Source of the DNA: Blattabacterium sp. (Blatta orientalis) str. Tarazona
Lineage (GTDB): Bacteria; Bacteroidota; Bacteroidia; Flavobacteriales; Blattabacteriaceae
DNA length: 64,000 nucleotides
Reading direction: 5' to 3'
NCBI RefSeq assembly: GCF_000334405.1
Contig: NC_020195.1
Coordinates: 496,001-560,000 of the forward strand
Positions 10,290 through 19,314 of the stretch are shown here, piece after piece. The translations under genes were made by a program, and so were the position numbers. The notes below the pieces were generated by a model that did no database searches, had not been told where the DNA came from, and saw only the letters and a program-made list of their open reading frames with translations. The stretch's first letter is position 1. The number at the start of each line of letters is the position of its first letter.

Positions 10290-11243
10290 TTAAAGGATTT
10301 CAGAAACCTTTACTCCTTGTTGATTAATAGGAGAAGTATAAGTTTTATAATCTACTTTTAATGGAGAATAAACACGATTCATCACTTCAGTAACTTTTTT
10401 TGCGATATCATTTCCTTTACTTAACATAAATACAGAAGGACCTGATCCAGATATCCCTCCACCTAAAGCTCCTATTTCTTTACATCTTATTTTTAATTCG
10501 TAAAATGCAGGAATCAGCATAGCACGTATGGGTTCAACAATAAAATCTTCTAGAGATCTACTAATGAGTTCATAATTTTCTTGATATAATCCTGCTACTA
10601 ATGCACCTATATTTCCCCATTGTCGGATAGCATCTGTCATTAAGATTTTTTGTTTTAGTATTTCTCTAGCGTCAGAAGTTTTTATTTCAATTTGTGGATG
10701 AATTATGCTTACCCATAATTCATTTGGAGAATGCAATTTCGTAATGTCTAAAGGTTGATAACTTCTTACTAAGGTGACTCCTCCCATAATAGCAGGAGCT
10801 ACATTATCCGCATGAGCAGTTCCACTGGCTATACGTTCTCCTTCCATAGCAAAACGTATCAGTTGCATCCTATTAAACGGGTTTCCTAGTAATATATTAG
10901 CTCCATATACAACCCCAGCAGCACTAGCAGCACTAGAGCCTATCCCACTTCCTGGATGTATATTTTTAATTAATTCTATTTCAAAACCTATTTTTTTCTC
11001 TTTATAAAATCTTTGTTTTTTCTGATATTTTTTTAACAAAGCTTGTAAAGCCACAAAAGCTACATTTTTTTTTGGATCATTAGGTAATGTGGTTCCATCT
11101 ATTCGATTAATACGTATTCCAGGATTATTTGACTTGTATAAAAGAATTTCATCTACTGGAATATCTAAAGATAATCCAATAACATCAAAACCGCAAGCTA
11201 AATTAGCTACAGTAGCTGGTGACAATATTTTAATCCTATTCAT
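10290..11243 (-). CDS. thrB: Homoserine kinase
   Basis: This GHMP-superfamily kinase phosphorylates homoserine, the second-last step of threonine synthesis. The N-terminus ILSPATVANLACGFDVIG is the GHMP motif 1 of ThrB. The ATP loop PGSGIGSSAASAAG lies at about residues 97-110. The C-terminal GGGISGSGPSVFML is motif 3. At 317 residues it has the usual length. It follows thrA by 5 bp and precedes thrC, matching the E. coli thrABC order. Confidence 0.97.
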   Translation of the reverse strand: MNRIKILSPATVANLACGFDVIGLSLDIPVDEILLYKSNNPGIRINRIDGTTLPNDPKKNVAFVALQALLKKYQKKQRFYKEKKIGFEIELIKNIHPGSGIGSSAASAAGVVYGANILLGNPFNRMQLIRFAMEGERIASGTAHADNVAPAIMGGVTLVRSYQPLDITKLHSPNELWVSIIHPQIEIKTSDAREILKQKILMTDAIRQWGNIGALVAGLYQENYELISRSLEDFIVEPIRAMLIPAFYELKIRCKEIGALGGGISGSGPSVFMLSKGNDIAKKVTEVMNRVYSPLKVDYKTYTSPINQQGVKVSEIL

Positions 11244-11248
11244 GATTT

Positions 11249-13696
11249 TTATTTAGTAGCTTTAATAATATCCGAAAATACTCCAGAAGCAGTTACTTCT
11301 GCTCCAGCTCCTGCGCCCCTTATAATCAAAGGTTGTTCAGCATAACGAGATGTATTATATAAAACCATATTATCTTTTCCTTCTAGCTGATAAAAAGGAT
11401 GGCTTTGTTTGACAGATTCTAAACCTACAGAAGCTCGACCATTTTCATAACGAGCAATAAAACGTAGACGTTTTTTTTCTTTTTCTGCTTCTTTTCTAAT
11501 TTTAAAAAAGTAATCTCTATATTGATGTAATTCTTGATAAAAATTTTCAATAGAAATAACTTTCGAACAACTTTCAGGGAGAAAAGATTTTTGATGGATA
11601 TCACTAAGTTCCAATGGCGCTCCACATTCTCTTGCTAAAATAAGTATTTTTCGCATGACATCTAATCCACTAAGATCAATGCGAGGATCTGGTTCCGTAT
11701 ATCCTTTTAATTGAGCTTCTTTTACAACTTCTAAAAAGGATTTTTCTCCTACGAAATGATTAAAAATGAAATTTAAACTTCCAGATAATACAGATTCTAT
11801 TTTTTTGATTTTATCTCCACTATTTATAAGATCGTTCAGAGTACTAATCACTGGAAGACTAGCTCCTACATTGGTTTCGAATAAAAAGGGAGCTTTAAAA
11901 TGCCTAGAAAGAGTTTTTAATCTTTTATAATGATCATAATCAGAAGAACAAGCTATTTTGTTACAAGTGATTACTCCAATTCCATTCTGCAAAAATTTTT
12001 CATAAGTCATAGCCATTTCTTCACTAGCAGTATTATCTACAAATAAACTATTTCTTAGATTAAATTTCCAGACTTCTTCCATGAAAGAATAGATATTCAT
12101 CTTCTGACCTTTTTTATTCAGATGATTTTTCCATTGAAATAAATTTATCCCATTATCATCAAAATACATTTTTTTGCTATTAGATAATCCAATTACTCTT
12201 ACTTGTAGCTTTAACTCTTCAAGCAAGTAATTTTGTTGTTGATCAATTTGTTCAAGTAATTTACTTCCAACTTTACCTACTCCACAAATGAATAGATTAA
12301 TTTGTTTTGGAGGGCTTTCGAAAAAAGCTTCATGCAAGGTATTCAAAGCTTTTTTAAAATCAGTTTTTCGAATAACAGCAGATATATTTTTTTCAGTAGA
12401 TCCTTGTGCAATTGCTCTAACATTAATACTGTTTCTCCCTAAGGAAGAAAACATTTTCCCACTAGTTCCATGAAGATTTTTCATATTGTCTCCCACTACG
12501 GCAATGATACAAAGATCTTTTTCTATCGTTAATGGATCAATACGTCTTTGATGGATCTCTTGAGCAAATTCGCTATCTATTGCAGCCTTTGCTTTGATGA
12601 CATCCATTTCATGGATCCCGGTAGTTATAGAATGTTCTGAAGAACTTTGGGTAATAAAAATAACATTTATTTTTTCACGTGACAAAGCTTCAAATAAGCG
12701 TTTTGAATAACCTGGAATACCTACCATCCCACTTCCTTCAAGAGTCAGCAAAGCCAAATTCTGAATTCCAGAAATTCCGGTAACTGGTTGACTAATATTA
12801 GTACATTTGCTAATGTAAATCAAAGTTCCTGGATCTACAGGAGAAAAAGTATTTTTAATTTGTATAGGAATATGTTTTTTCATAGCTGGTTGTATCGTAG
12901 GAGGATAAATAACTTTTGCTCCAAAATGCGATAATTCCATAGCCTCTTCATAAGAAATCTCTTTAATAGGAAAGGCTTGATTCACAATTTTTGGATTTGC
13001 CGTCATCATTCCACTCACATCCGTCCATATTTCAAGCAAACTTGCAGATATGGCCGCTGCTAAAATAGCTGCCGTATAATCAGAACCTCCTCTCCCAAGA
13101 GTGGTGGTTTCATTTTCTAAAGTAGATCCTATAAAACCTGGTAAAACAATATATTCGGATGTTTTCTCCCTAAAAAACTGAATAATATGGTGATTGCTTG
13201 TGATAAAATCTACTTGTGCACATCCGAATTGAGAATCTGTGATAATCAACTCTCTACTGTCTTTGCAAACAGCATCTAAACCAGATTGTTTTAGTTTTTC
13301 CGCAATGAGAAAAGAAGAACTTAGTTCTCCAAAACTCATGATTTTATCTAAAGAACGTTTTGAGAGTTCTTCTACCTGAAAAACCCCGTCACATAAACTT
13401 TCTAAATCATTGATATTCTTTTTTATCCAACTAATTAAATGACTTTGATAAGTAATTGGAAATAACTCTCTAATAATATTAAGATGACGAATTTCTATTT
13501 CTTCTAAAATATTTTTATAAATATTTTTTCTTTCAGAAGCTAATTTTCCACATTGAATTAACTGATCGGTAATATTTCCTAATGCAGATACCACAATAGC
13601 ATATCTTCCTTTTGGTTTCTTTTCTAATAAAGAACAAATACGTTTTATGGAATCAGAATGAGCCACGGAACTTCCCCCAAATTTTAAAACTTGCAT
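11249..13696 (-). CDS. thrA: Bifunctional aspartokinase I / homoserine dehydrogenase I
   Basis: This one protein carries out the first and third steps from aspartate to homoserine. The N-terminal kinase has KFGGSSVA at residues 5-12 and GRGGSDYTAA in the substrate site. Two ACT domains (about 310-460) contain EGSGMVGIPG and the STEKNIS region. The C-terminal dehydrogenase begins near 465 with the NAD loop FICGVGKVG and includes NVGASLPVIS and the SGSLNFIFNHF substrate block. It has 815 residues, the size of E. coli ThrA. ACT domains in this family respond to threonine. It is first in the thr operon, with a 361-bp spacer before the divergent ureAB. Confidence 0.97.
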   Translation of the reverse strand: MQVLKFGGSSVAHSDSIKRICSLLEKKPKGRYAIVVSALGNITDQLIQCGKLASERKNIYKNILEEIEIRHLNIIRELFPITYQSHLISWIKKNINDLESLCDGVFQVEELSKRSLDKIMSFGELSSSFLIAEKLKQSGLDAVCKDSRELIITDSQFGCAQVDFITSNHHIIQFFREKTSEYIVLPGFIGSTLENETTTLGRGGSDYTAAILAAAISASLLEIWTDVSGMMTANPKIVNQAFPIKEISYEEAMELSHFGAKVIYPPTIQPAMKKHIPIQIKNTFSPVDPGTLIYISKCTNISQPVTGISGIQNLALLTLEGSGMVGIPGYSKRLFEALSREKINVIFITQSSSEHSITTGIHEMDVIKAKAAIDSEFAQEIHQRRIDPLTIEKDLCIIAVVGDNMKNLHGTSGKMFSSLGRNSINVRAIAQGSTEKNISAVIRKTDFKKALNTLHEAFFESPPKQINLFICGVGKVGSKLLEQIDQQQNYLLEELKLQVRVIGLSNSKKMYFDDNGINLFQWKNHLNKKGQKMNIYSFMEEVWKFNLRNSLFVDNTASEEMAMTYEKFLQNGIGVITCNKIACSSDYDHYKRLKTLSRHFKAPFLFETNVGASLPVISTLNDLINSGDKIKKIESVLSGSLNFIFNHFVGEKSFLEVVKEAQLKGYTEPDPRIDLSGLDVMRKILILARECGAPLELSDIHQKSFLPESCSKVISIENFYQELHQYRDYFFKIRKEAEKEKKRLRFIARYENGRASVGLESVKQSHPFYQLEGKDNMVLYNTSRYAEQPLIIRGAGAGAEVTASGVFSDIIKATK

Positions 13697-14057
13697 TTTT
13701 TAATGAATTATTTATTAAAACAATTTTCCCCTGTTATTATGAAGACAAAAATAATGATAATTTGCTGAGGAGTGTCTTTTTCAGGTTTAAAAAATTTCTA
13801 CAGAAGATTATTTTTTCTATCGTTTCTTCATAAAAAGTTTTCTTGAATAATTTTCTGTGAATTTGAAAAGTTTTTATTTATTTGGGAAATAAAGCTTTCA
13901 GGTTTCTTTTCAAAGATACGAATCCTTTTGTGTTTTTTTTATCAAAAGGTTACACGAAAAAAACATCAATGTGATGAACAATGTTTAATTTTTTTTTCGA
14001 TAATAATATATTTAAATTTGGAACTGTTATTGCAACGATAATTGAAAAATAACTCTT
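13697..14057. other. Divergent intergenic region thrA / ureAB
   Basis: This 361-bp spacer holds no credible gene and must contain both promoters. A nested inverted repeat is visible: TTTGAAAAG (13862-13870) with CTTTTCAAA (13906-13914), enclosing TTTATTT-GGG-AAATAAA (13877-13893). A second hairpin is CCTTTTG (13924-13930) with CAAAAGG (13943-13949). On the thrA strand, TATTTTTG (near 13748-13755) matches the Bacteroidetes -7 element TAnnTTTG. I do not see a clear -33 TTTG or a Thr/Ile-rich leader peptide. Confidence 0.5.
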
Positions 14058-14699
14058 ATGCATTTAACTTTTTATGAAAAGGAAAAAATTCTTCTTCACA
14101 TGGCTGGAGAACTGGCAAAAAAGCGTTTAGAAAGAGGATTGAAATTAAATTATCCTGAGTCTGTGGCTTTAATTACTCATTATGTTATGGAAGGCGCACG
14201 TGATGGAAAAACAGTGAAAGAACTTATGTTTGAAGCAGGAAGCCTCCTACATTATGATCAAGTGATGGATGGAGTATATGAAATGCTTAATAATGTTCAA
14301 GTAGAAGCAACTTTTCCTGATGGAACAAAACTGGTAACCATCCACCATCCTATTAAAAAAAGCATTAAGAAAAATTCCTCCAATAACAATATGATGATCC
14401 CAGGACAATATGATCTTCTCAAAGAAGAGATTTCTTTATTACCTGGTAGACCTCGTATAGAAAGAGTAGTATCGAATGTTGGAAATCGGCCCATACAAAT
14501 AGGGTCTCATTTTCATTTTTATGAAACAAATGCCGCTCTTCATTTTGATAGAAATGGAACTAAAGGATATAGACTAGATATTCCTTCTGGAAGGTCTATT
14601 CGTTTTGAGCCAGGTGAAACAAAAGAAGTTTTTTTGGTAAAAATAGGTGGGAGTCAAAAAATTTATGGTTTTTCCGGAAAAGAGAATACAAAAATATGA
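14058..14699 (+). CDS. ureAB: Urease gamma-beta fusion subunit
   Basis: These are the two small urease subunits fused in one 213-residue chain. Residues 1-100 are the gamma part ([48 protein letters not shown]). A short linker rich in K, S and N follows. Residues from about 112 are the beta part ([33 protein letters not shown]). The gene overlaps ureC by 4 bp (ATGA) and forms an operon with it. Fusion in gamma-beta order is known from some bacteria, including Blattabacterium. Together with UreC it makes the nickel enzyme that splits urea to ammonia and CO2. Confidence 0.96.
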   Translation: MHLTFYEKEKILLHMAGELAKKRLERGLKLNYPESVALITHYVMEGARDGKTVKELMFEAGSLLHYDQVMDGVYEMLNNVQVEATFPDGTKLVTIHHPIKKSIKKNSSNNNMMIPGQYDLLKEEISLLPGRPRIERVVSNVGNRPIQIGSHFHFYETNAALHFDRNGTKGYRLDIPSGRSIRFEPGETKEVFLVKIGGSQKIYGFSGKENTKI

Positions 14700-16408
14700 A
14701 TATAAAAAAGTTAGATAGAGAATCTTATGCAAGTATGTATGGTCCGACTAAAGGGGATAAAGTCCGTTTGGGAGATACCTCTTTATGGATTGAAATTGAG
14801 AAAGATTACACTATTTATGGAGATGAGTGTGTTTTCGGAGGAGGTAAAGTTATTCGAGATGGAATGGGGCAACATCCATTTGCTACTAGAAACGAAGGAG
14901 TTCTGGATTTAGTTTTAACCAATGCTATTATCATTGATCATTGGGGAGTTATAAAAGCAGATCTTGGAATCAAGAATGGAATCATTGTTGGGATAGGAAA
15001 AGCTGGGAATCCATATTTTATGGATGGGGTGACTTCAAATATGTATATTGGCGCGGGAACTGAAGTTATTTCTTCAGAAAACCTGATTGTTACGGCTGGT
15101 AGTGTAGATAGTCATGTTCATTATATTTGTCCTCAATTATTTGAAGTCGCATTAGAAAATGGGACGACAACCATTATTGGTGGAGGATCAGGTCCTACTA
15201 CAGGAACTATAGCTACTAATTGTACTTCTGGAGTTTGGAATATTCAAAGAATGTTAAAAAGTACAGATCACGTTCCGATAAATTTTATCTTTCTTGCGAG
15301 TGGAAATAGTTCTCATCCTGAAGCTTTAATCGAACAGATAAATGCTGGTGCCGGTGGATTAAAAATTCATGAGGATTGGGGAAGTACTCCATATGTGATA
15401 GATCAATGTTTAAATGTCTCGGAAAAAATGGATGTACAAGTAAATATTCATACAGATTCCTTAAATGAATCTGGTTATATAGAAGATACTTTAAAAACAT
15501 TTAAAAATAGAACTATTCATACCTATCATACAGAAGGAGCAGGAGGGGGCCATTCTCCTGATTTATTAAAAGTGATATCTCATACAAATATTTTACCGTC
15601 ATCTACAAGTCCTACTATGCCTTATACTAACAATACTCTTGATGAACATCTAGATATGTTAATGATATGTCATCATTTAGATTCCAATCTTCCGGAAGAC
15701 ATCGCTTTTGCTAAATCACGTATTAGATCTGAAACAATTAGTGCAGAAGGAGTATTACATGACATAGGAGCTATCAGTATGACTAGTTCAGATTCTCAAG
15801 CTATGGGAAGAATTGGAGAAGTCGTAAAACGTACTTGGCAAACGGCAGATAAAATGAAAAAAGAACGAGGACCTCTAAAGAATGATTCTCATAAAAATGA
15901 TAATTTTAGAGTCAAGAGATATATTTCTAAATATACCATAAATCCTGCTATCACTCATGGAATTTCAGAATATGTTGGATCCATTTCTACTGGAAAAATG
16001 GCAGATTTGGTCTTATGGAAGCCATCTTTTTTTGGAGTGAAACCTGAATTAGTTATAAAAAGTGGCATGGTCGCGTACGCTAGTATGGGAGATCCTAATG
16101 CCACTATTCCTACCCCACAACCATTTATGTATCGTAAAATGTTTGGTTATTTTGAACCAAAATTGAGCAGTATTTTTGTTTCATCACATGCTATCAACGA
16201 TGGTTTTTTAGAAAAAAATGAAATAAAAAAGAAAATTAAGATAGTCAAAGGATGTCGTTCTTTATCCAAAAAAGACATGATATTAAATGGAGAAACTCCA
16301 AATTTGGAGGTAGATCCAAAAAACTATAGCGTTTATATAGAAGGGAAAAAAATAACATCCAACCCATCGGATTTTTTACCGCTTTCTCAACGATATTTCT
16401 TATTCTAA
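14696..16408 (+). CDS. ureC: Urease alpha subunit
   Basis: This is the catalytic urease subunit, 570 residues long. The dinuclear nickel site is complete: HVH at residues 140-142, carbamylated Lys223 in [10 protein letters not shown], His252 in [11 protein letters not shown], His278 in GGGHSPD, and the aspartate in [10 protein letters not shown] near 366. The mobile-flap region around MICHHLDSN is present. Every ligand is shifted by +6 against the Klebsiella numbering. No accessory gene (ureD, ureE, ureF, ureG) follows; the next feature is a tRNA on the other strand, so nickel-insertion genes must lie elsewhere. The known role in this symbiont type is recycling of host nitrogen waste. Confidence 0.98.
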   Translation: MNIKKLDRESYASMYGPTKGDKVRLGDTSLWIEIEKDYTIYGDECVFGGGKVIRDGMGQHPFATRNEGVLDLVLTNAIIIDHWGVIKADLGIKNGIIVGIGKAGNPYFMDGVTSNMYIGAGTEVISSENLIVTAGSVDSHVHYICPQLFEVALENGTTTIIGGGSGPTTGTIATNCTSGVWNIQRMLKSTDHVPINFIFLASGNSSHPEALIEQINAGAGGLKIHEDWGSTPYVIDQCLNVSEKMDVQVNIHTDSLNESGYIEDTLKTFKNRTIHTYHTEGAGGGHSPDLLKVISHTNILPSSTSPTMPYTNNTLDEHLDMLMICHHLDSNLPEDIAFAKSRIRSETISAEGVLHDIGAISMTSSDSQAMGRIGEVVKRTWQTADKMKKERGPLKNDSHKNDNFRVKRYISKYTINPAITHGISEYVGSISTGKMADLVLWKPSFFGVKPELVIKSGMVAYASMGDPNATIPTPQPFMYRKMFGYFEPKLSSIFVSSHAINDGFLEKNEIKKKIKIVKGCRSLSKKDMILNGETPNLEVDPKNYSVYIEGKKITSNPSDFLPLSQRYFLF

Positions 16409-16428
16409 AGAATATGTGATAAAAGTAG

Positions 16429-16511
16429 TACCCAGAGCGGGATTCGAACCCGCATGATGTAAAATCATTGGATTTTGAGTCCAACGCGTCTACCTATTCC
16501 GCCATCTGGGT
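16429..16511 (-). tRNA. tRNA-Leu (anticodon CAA)
   Basis: On the minus strand the acceptor stem ACCCAGA/TCTGGGT pairs fully, with discriminator A at 16429. The anticodon stem TTGGA/TCCAA closes the loop CTCAAAA, giving anticodon CAA (codon UUG). The T-arm GGGTTCGAATCCC and a class II variable arm (TGATTTTACATCA) are clear. CCA is not encoded. The 5' 18 bases overlap the 3' end of the dCMP deaminase frame on the same strand. Confidence 0.96.
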
Positions 16512-16901
16512 TTCGTGATCATTTAAAAAAATAAAAATAGGATCTACTATGATTTTAGATTTTCTAAAAAAATTTAATCCATCATTTTTTATGGAATATT
16601 TATGATCATATAAATATACTACTCTTTTAATTTTAGATTGATAAATCAATTTGCTACATTCTTTGCATGGAAAATGTGTAATGTATAAAAAAGCGCCTTT
16701 ACAAGAATACGAAGAAGTAGACATTTTTAAAATAGCATTCGCTTCTGCATGTAAAACATACCATTTTGTTTCTCCATTTTTATCTTCACATATATTATCA
16801 AATCCACTTGGAGTCCCGTTGTATCCATCAGATATGATCCGATTATTTTTGACTATAATAGCTCCTACTTTTTTTTTTACTAATAAGATAATTTTGACCA
16901 T
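16494..16901 (-). CDS. dCMP deaminase family protein with damaged 5' end
   Basis: The readable part carries the zinc-dependent deaminase core: VGAIIVKNNRIISDGYNG, HAEANAI and PCKEC. It fits dCMP deaminase (ComEB/dCD type), which makes dUMP for ThyA. The family N-terminus is present just upstream in another frame: from ATG 16957 the strand encodes KYDRTYMSLAIEWSKLSY and then meets TAG. Seventeen bases, including an A10 run (plus-strand T10 at 16869-16878), separate that block from VGA where eighteen are expected. The in-frame start used here (ATG 16901) lacks the first helix. The same N-terminal block is duplicated upstream. At the 3' end the frame runs into tRNA-Leu. It may be a pseudogene. 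Confidence 0.75.
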   Translation of the reverse strand: MVKIILLVKKKVGAIIVKNNRIISDGYNGTPSGFDNICEDKNGETKWYVLHAEANAILKMSTSSYSCKGAFLYITHFPCKECSKLIYQSKIKRVVYLYDHKYSIKNDGLNFFRKSKIIVDPIFIFLNDHETQMAE

Positions 16902-17029
16902 TCTATAGCTAGACTCATGTAAGTTCTATCATATTTTTTAGAAATTTCATAATTCATTCTAAGATAATTTTGACCATTCTATAGCTAGACTCATGTAAGT
17001 TCTATCATATTTTTTAGAAATTTCATAAT
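16884..17029. repeat. 76-bp-period tandem duplication, two copies
   Basis: Seventy bases at 16884-16953 are repeated without a mismatch at 16960-17029, separated by six bases. Each copy begins TAAGATAATTTTGACC and ends TTTCATAAT. Read on the minus strand, each copy encodes the N-terminal block of the dCMP deaminase. The outer copy ends two bases before the start codon of the divergent RNA methyltransferase gene. Confidence 0.97.
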
Positions 17030-17030
17030 C

Positions 17031-17810
17031 ATGGAAAACATATATGGGACACGTTGTCATAAAATTAAGAATTTAATAAAAATTTATAAAAAAAGTTCCA
17101 GGAAAATATTTTTTGTAGAAGGAATTAAAGAATTTGAAATGGCAATAAAAGGGAATTTTTTTCCCATAGAAATTTTCATATGCAAAAAAATATTTCACAA
17201 ATATAATCTTATCAAATCGTTTAATCACATTGTTTTTTTTATTAGCATAAAAACCTTCAAAAAATTAGCCTATAGAGAAAATTCCGGGGGGATCATTGCC
17301 TTATTTAAAAGAAAAAATCTTGAAAGACTAGAAAATATAAAAATCTATAAAAATCCTTTTATTCTTATATTGGATGGGATAGAAAAACCTGGAAATTTAG
17401 GATCTATGCTAAGAATAGCTGATGCGGTCGGGGTTCATTTCATTATATTATGTAATATAAAAACCTATATTTACAATCCTAATATAATTAGATGTAGTCT
17501 AGGAAGTGTTTTTACAAACAAAATTCTCATTGAGGAAAAAAAAACCATTATTTCCTGGTTGCAAAAGAAAAAAATGGAAATTGTAGTAACAGGATTTCAT
17601 GAAAAGTCTATACAATTATATAGAACTAAATTTTCTTCACGTTTAGCTATCGTTTTAGGTTCAGAAAGCAAGGGGGTATCGCCTATTTGGTTAAATATCG
17701 CTCACAAAATAGTAACCATTCCTATGTTTGGAGATATGGATTCTCTAAATGTAAGTAATGCTATGTCTATAATCATATATGAAGTCCTTAGACAAAGAAA
17801 TTATAATTAA
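17031..17810 (+). CDS. TrmH/SpoU family RNA 2'-O-methyltransferase
   Basis: This SPOUT-fold methylase has the three family motifs: LDGIEKPGNLGSMLRIADA near residue 118, VLGSESKGVSP near 207, and IPMFGDMDSLNVSNAMSI near 234. Members methylate the 2'-OH of a tRNA or rRNA base using S-adenosylmethionine and act as knotted dimers. An N-terminal substrate-binding region (residues 1-100) is present, as in RlmB-type enzymes, but I cannot assign the target. The start ATG directly follows the second copy of the tandem duplication. Its 3' end overlaps rnhA by 4 bp, convergently. Confidence 0.92.
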   Translation: MENIYGTRCHKIKNLIKIYKKSSRKIFFVEGIKEFEMAIKGNFFPIEIFICKKIFHKYNLIKSFNHIVFFISIKTFKKLAYRENSGGIIALFKRKNLERLENIKIYKNPFILILDGIEKPGNLGSMLRIADAVGVHFIILCNIKTYIYNPNIIRCSLGSVFTNKILIEEKKTIISWLQKKKMEIVVTGFHEKSIQLYRTKFSSRLAIVLGSESKGVSPIWLNIAHKIVTIPMFGDMDSLNVSNAMSIIIYEVLRQRNYN

Positions 17811-18277
17811 TGAATATTTTTTTTCTTTTCATAGACATGATCTATTTTTAAATTCTTTCTTTTGGAAGCTTCTACCGATAGTCGATCACAATAATCATTA
17901 ATATAATGAAAATCATGTCCTTTTATCCATTGAAAAACAATAAAATGTTGATTAAATATATCTAAAAATCGGATCCATAGATCTACGTTTTTTTTTATAA
18001 AAATTCTTTTTTTCCATTGATCTATCCAATTTTTTTGAATAGTATTTACCACATATTTAGAATCGGTAAACACCACAATATTCTGTTTTTTTTGTAATTT
18101 TTCTAATCCAACTATGACGGCTAATAGTTCCATTCGATTATTAGTGGTATAACGAAAACCTTCGGAAAGGACTTTTCTATAAGTAGTTCCTACTACTTCT
18201 ATAAAAATAGCATATCCCCCAGGTCCAGGATTTCCTTTGGAAGAACCATCTGTGTAAATATGAATTTTTTTGTTCAC
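17807..18277 (-). CDS. rnhA: Ribonuclease HI
   Basis: This enzyme degrades the RNA strand of RNA-DNA hybrids. It is 156 residues long, against 155 in E. coli. The acidic active site is complete: Asp10 in YTDGSSKGNPGPGG, Glu50 in NNRMELLAV, Asp72 in FTDSKYVV and Asp131 in CDRLSV, with His121 in KGHDFH. The gene starts with GTG at 18277. It lies 3 bp after plsC on the same strand. Confidence 0.96.
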   Translation of the reverse strand: MNKKIHIYTDGSSKGNPGPGGYAIFIEVVGTTYRKVLSEGFRYTTNNRMELLAVIVGLEKLQKKQNIVVFTDSKYVVNTIQKNWIDQWKKRIFIKKNVDLWIRFLDIFNQHFIVFQWIKGHDFHYINDYCDRLSVEASKRKNLKIDHVYEKKKNIH

Positions 18278-18280
18278 GAG

Positions 18281-19051
18281 TTAATTATCATTTTTTATTT
18301 TTTCACGTTCAAATTTTTCTAATTGATATTTAATTAAATTAAAACATTTTTCTTTTAGGAAATTTTTGTCTTTTAAGGATAAGTTTTTTGTTGAAATGGA
18401 GTGATGTTGTTTTATTCGTATTTTTCCAGGTCCTCCCTTTATAATAGGAAAACTTGGAAACTTTGTTTTTATATCAGCTATGGTAAATGGAACAATAGGT
18501 ATTTTTTTTATTATAGCGATAGAAAAGGCCCCACTTTTAAAATGATCTAAAAAAATAGAAGGATTAGGAACTCCTCCTTCTGGGAAAAGACAGACACTTT
18601 TTCCAGAATCTACTTTTTCCTGTATTTGTTTAAATACTTGCATGCAACTAGATAAATTTTTCCTGTCTATTAATATGTTGCTTCTTCTATAAACAAAACC
18701 AAAAAAAGGAAGTTTAGCTAGCTCAGCTTTTCCTACAAAAACTAAGGGATGGTTTCTCATTAAAGAGTAAATCAACATTATGTCCATAATAGAACTATGA
18801 TTACTGATTATCACATATTGTTTATTCTTATCTAATGTTTCTTCTTTCTCTTTTTCTAAGACATACCAAAAACCCATGAGAAAAAGATTGCTTCTCGCCC
18901 ACATTTGGTGAAACCAATATGCAATATGATAATATTTATCTTTAAAAAGAAATGGAATAGAAGCTCCTGCCCATAATGGCACTAAAAAGATATTGATTAG
19001 AAAAAACCAGGCACGCCATAATAATATAAATGAAATTTGAAGAATTTTCAT
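18281..19051 (-). CDS. plsC: 1-acyl-sn-glycerol-3-phosphate acyltransferase
   Basis: This membrane acyltransferase makes phosphatidic acid. The catalytic HX4D motif is NHSSIMD at residues 84-90, and the glycerol-phosphate motif FPEGG is at 156-160, followed by FKSGAFSIAI and the IVPF block. A hydrophobic N-terminus (about 5-35) anchors the protein. The length of 256 residues is typical. It is transcribed with rnhA and is divergent from fbp across a 263-bp spacer in which I see no gene; the only notable item there is a 12-bp palindrome, TTTGTATACAAA, at 19220-19231. Confidence 0.94.
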   Translation of the reverse strand: MKILQISFILLWRAWFFLINIFLVPLWAGASIPFLFKDKYYHIAYWFHQMWARSNLFLMGFWYVLEKEKEETLDKNKQYVIISNHSSIMDIMLIYSLMRNHPLVFVGKAELAKLPFFGFVYRRSNILIDRKNLSSCMQVFKQIQEKVDSGKSVCLFPEGGVPNPSIFLDHFKSGAFSIAIIKKIPIVPFTIADIKTKFPSFPIIKGGPGKIRIKQHHSISTKNLSLKDKNFLKEKCFNLIKYQLEKFEREKIKNDN

Positions 19052-19314
19052 GAACTAATAAAATTACTCAAAAACGAATGAAAGTTATTTATAATGTATT
19101 TATTCCTTCTTTTTTTTTGTGGTTAAAAATAAAAAATTTATAACTTTTTTTTTAAAGATTAAAATTTGAATTTTTACAATTTATATTCCATTATTTTTTC
19201 AAATGATATTAACTATAAATTTGTATACAAAATAGAATATTTTTTTTCTTTAAAAATCTTCGTTGTTTTTGGAAAAGAAAAAAATCTGATATTTATATAT
19301 TTTCCAAATACGTC

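Noticed and set aside
13612..13833. Plus-strand frame over the thrA start and spacer
   Set aside because: Half of it is antisense to thrA and the rest is A+T-rich spacer; no family pattern.
14696..16408. Horizontal transfer of the urease genes
   Set aside because: Base composition and codon use look like those of the neighbours, and the locus is a known part of this symbiont type.
16884..17035. The tandem duplication as a CRISPR or mobile-element trace
   Set aside because: There are only two copies, 6 bp apart, and both encode the deaminase N-terminus; there are no terminal inverted repeats, transposase or spacers.
19220..19231. TTTGTATACAAA palindrome before fbp as an operator
   Set aside because: It is only 12 bp and A+T-rich; such palindromes are expected by chance, and there is no second copy to support a regulator.
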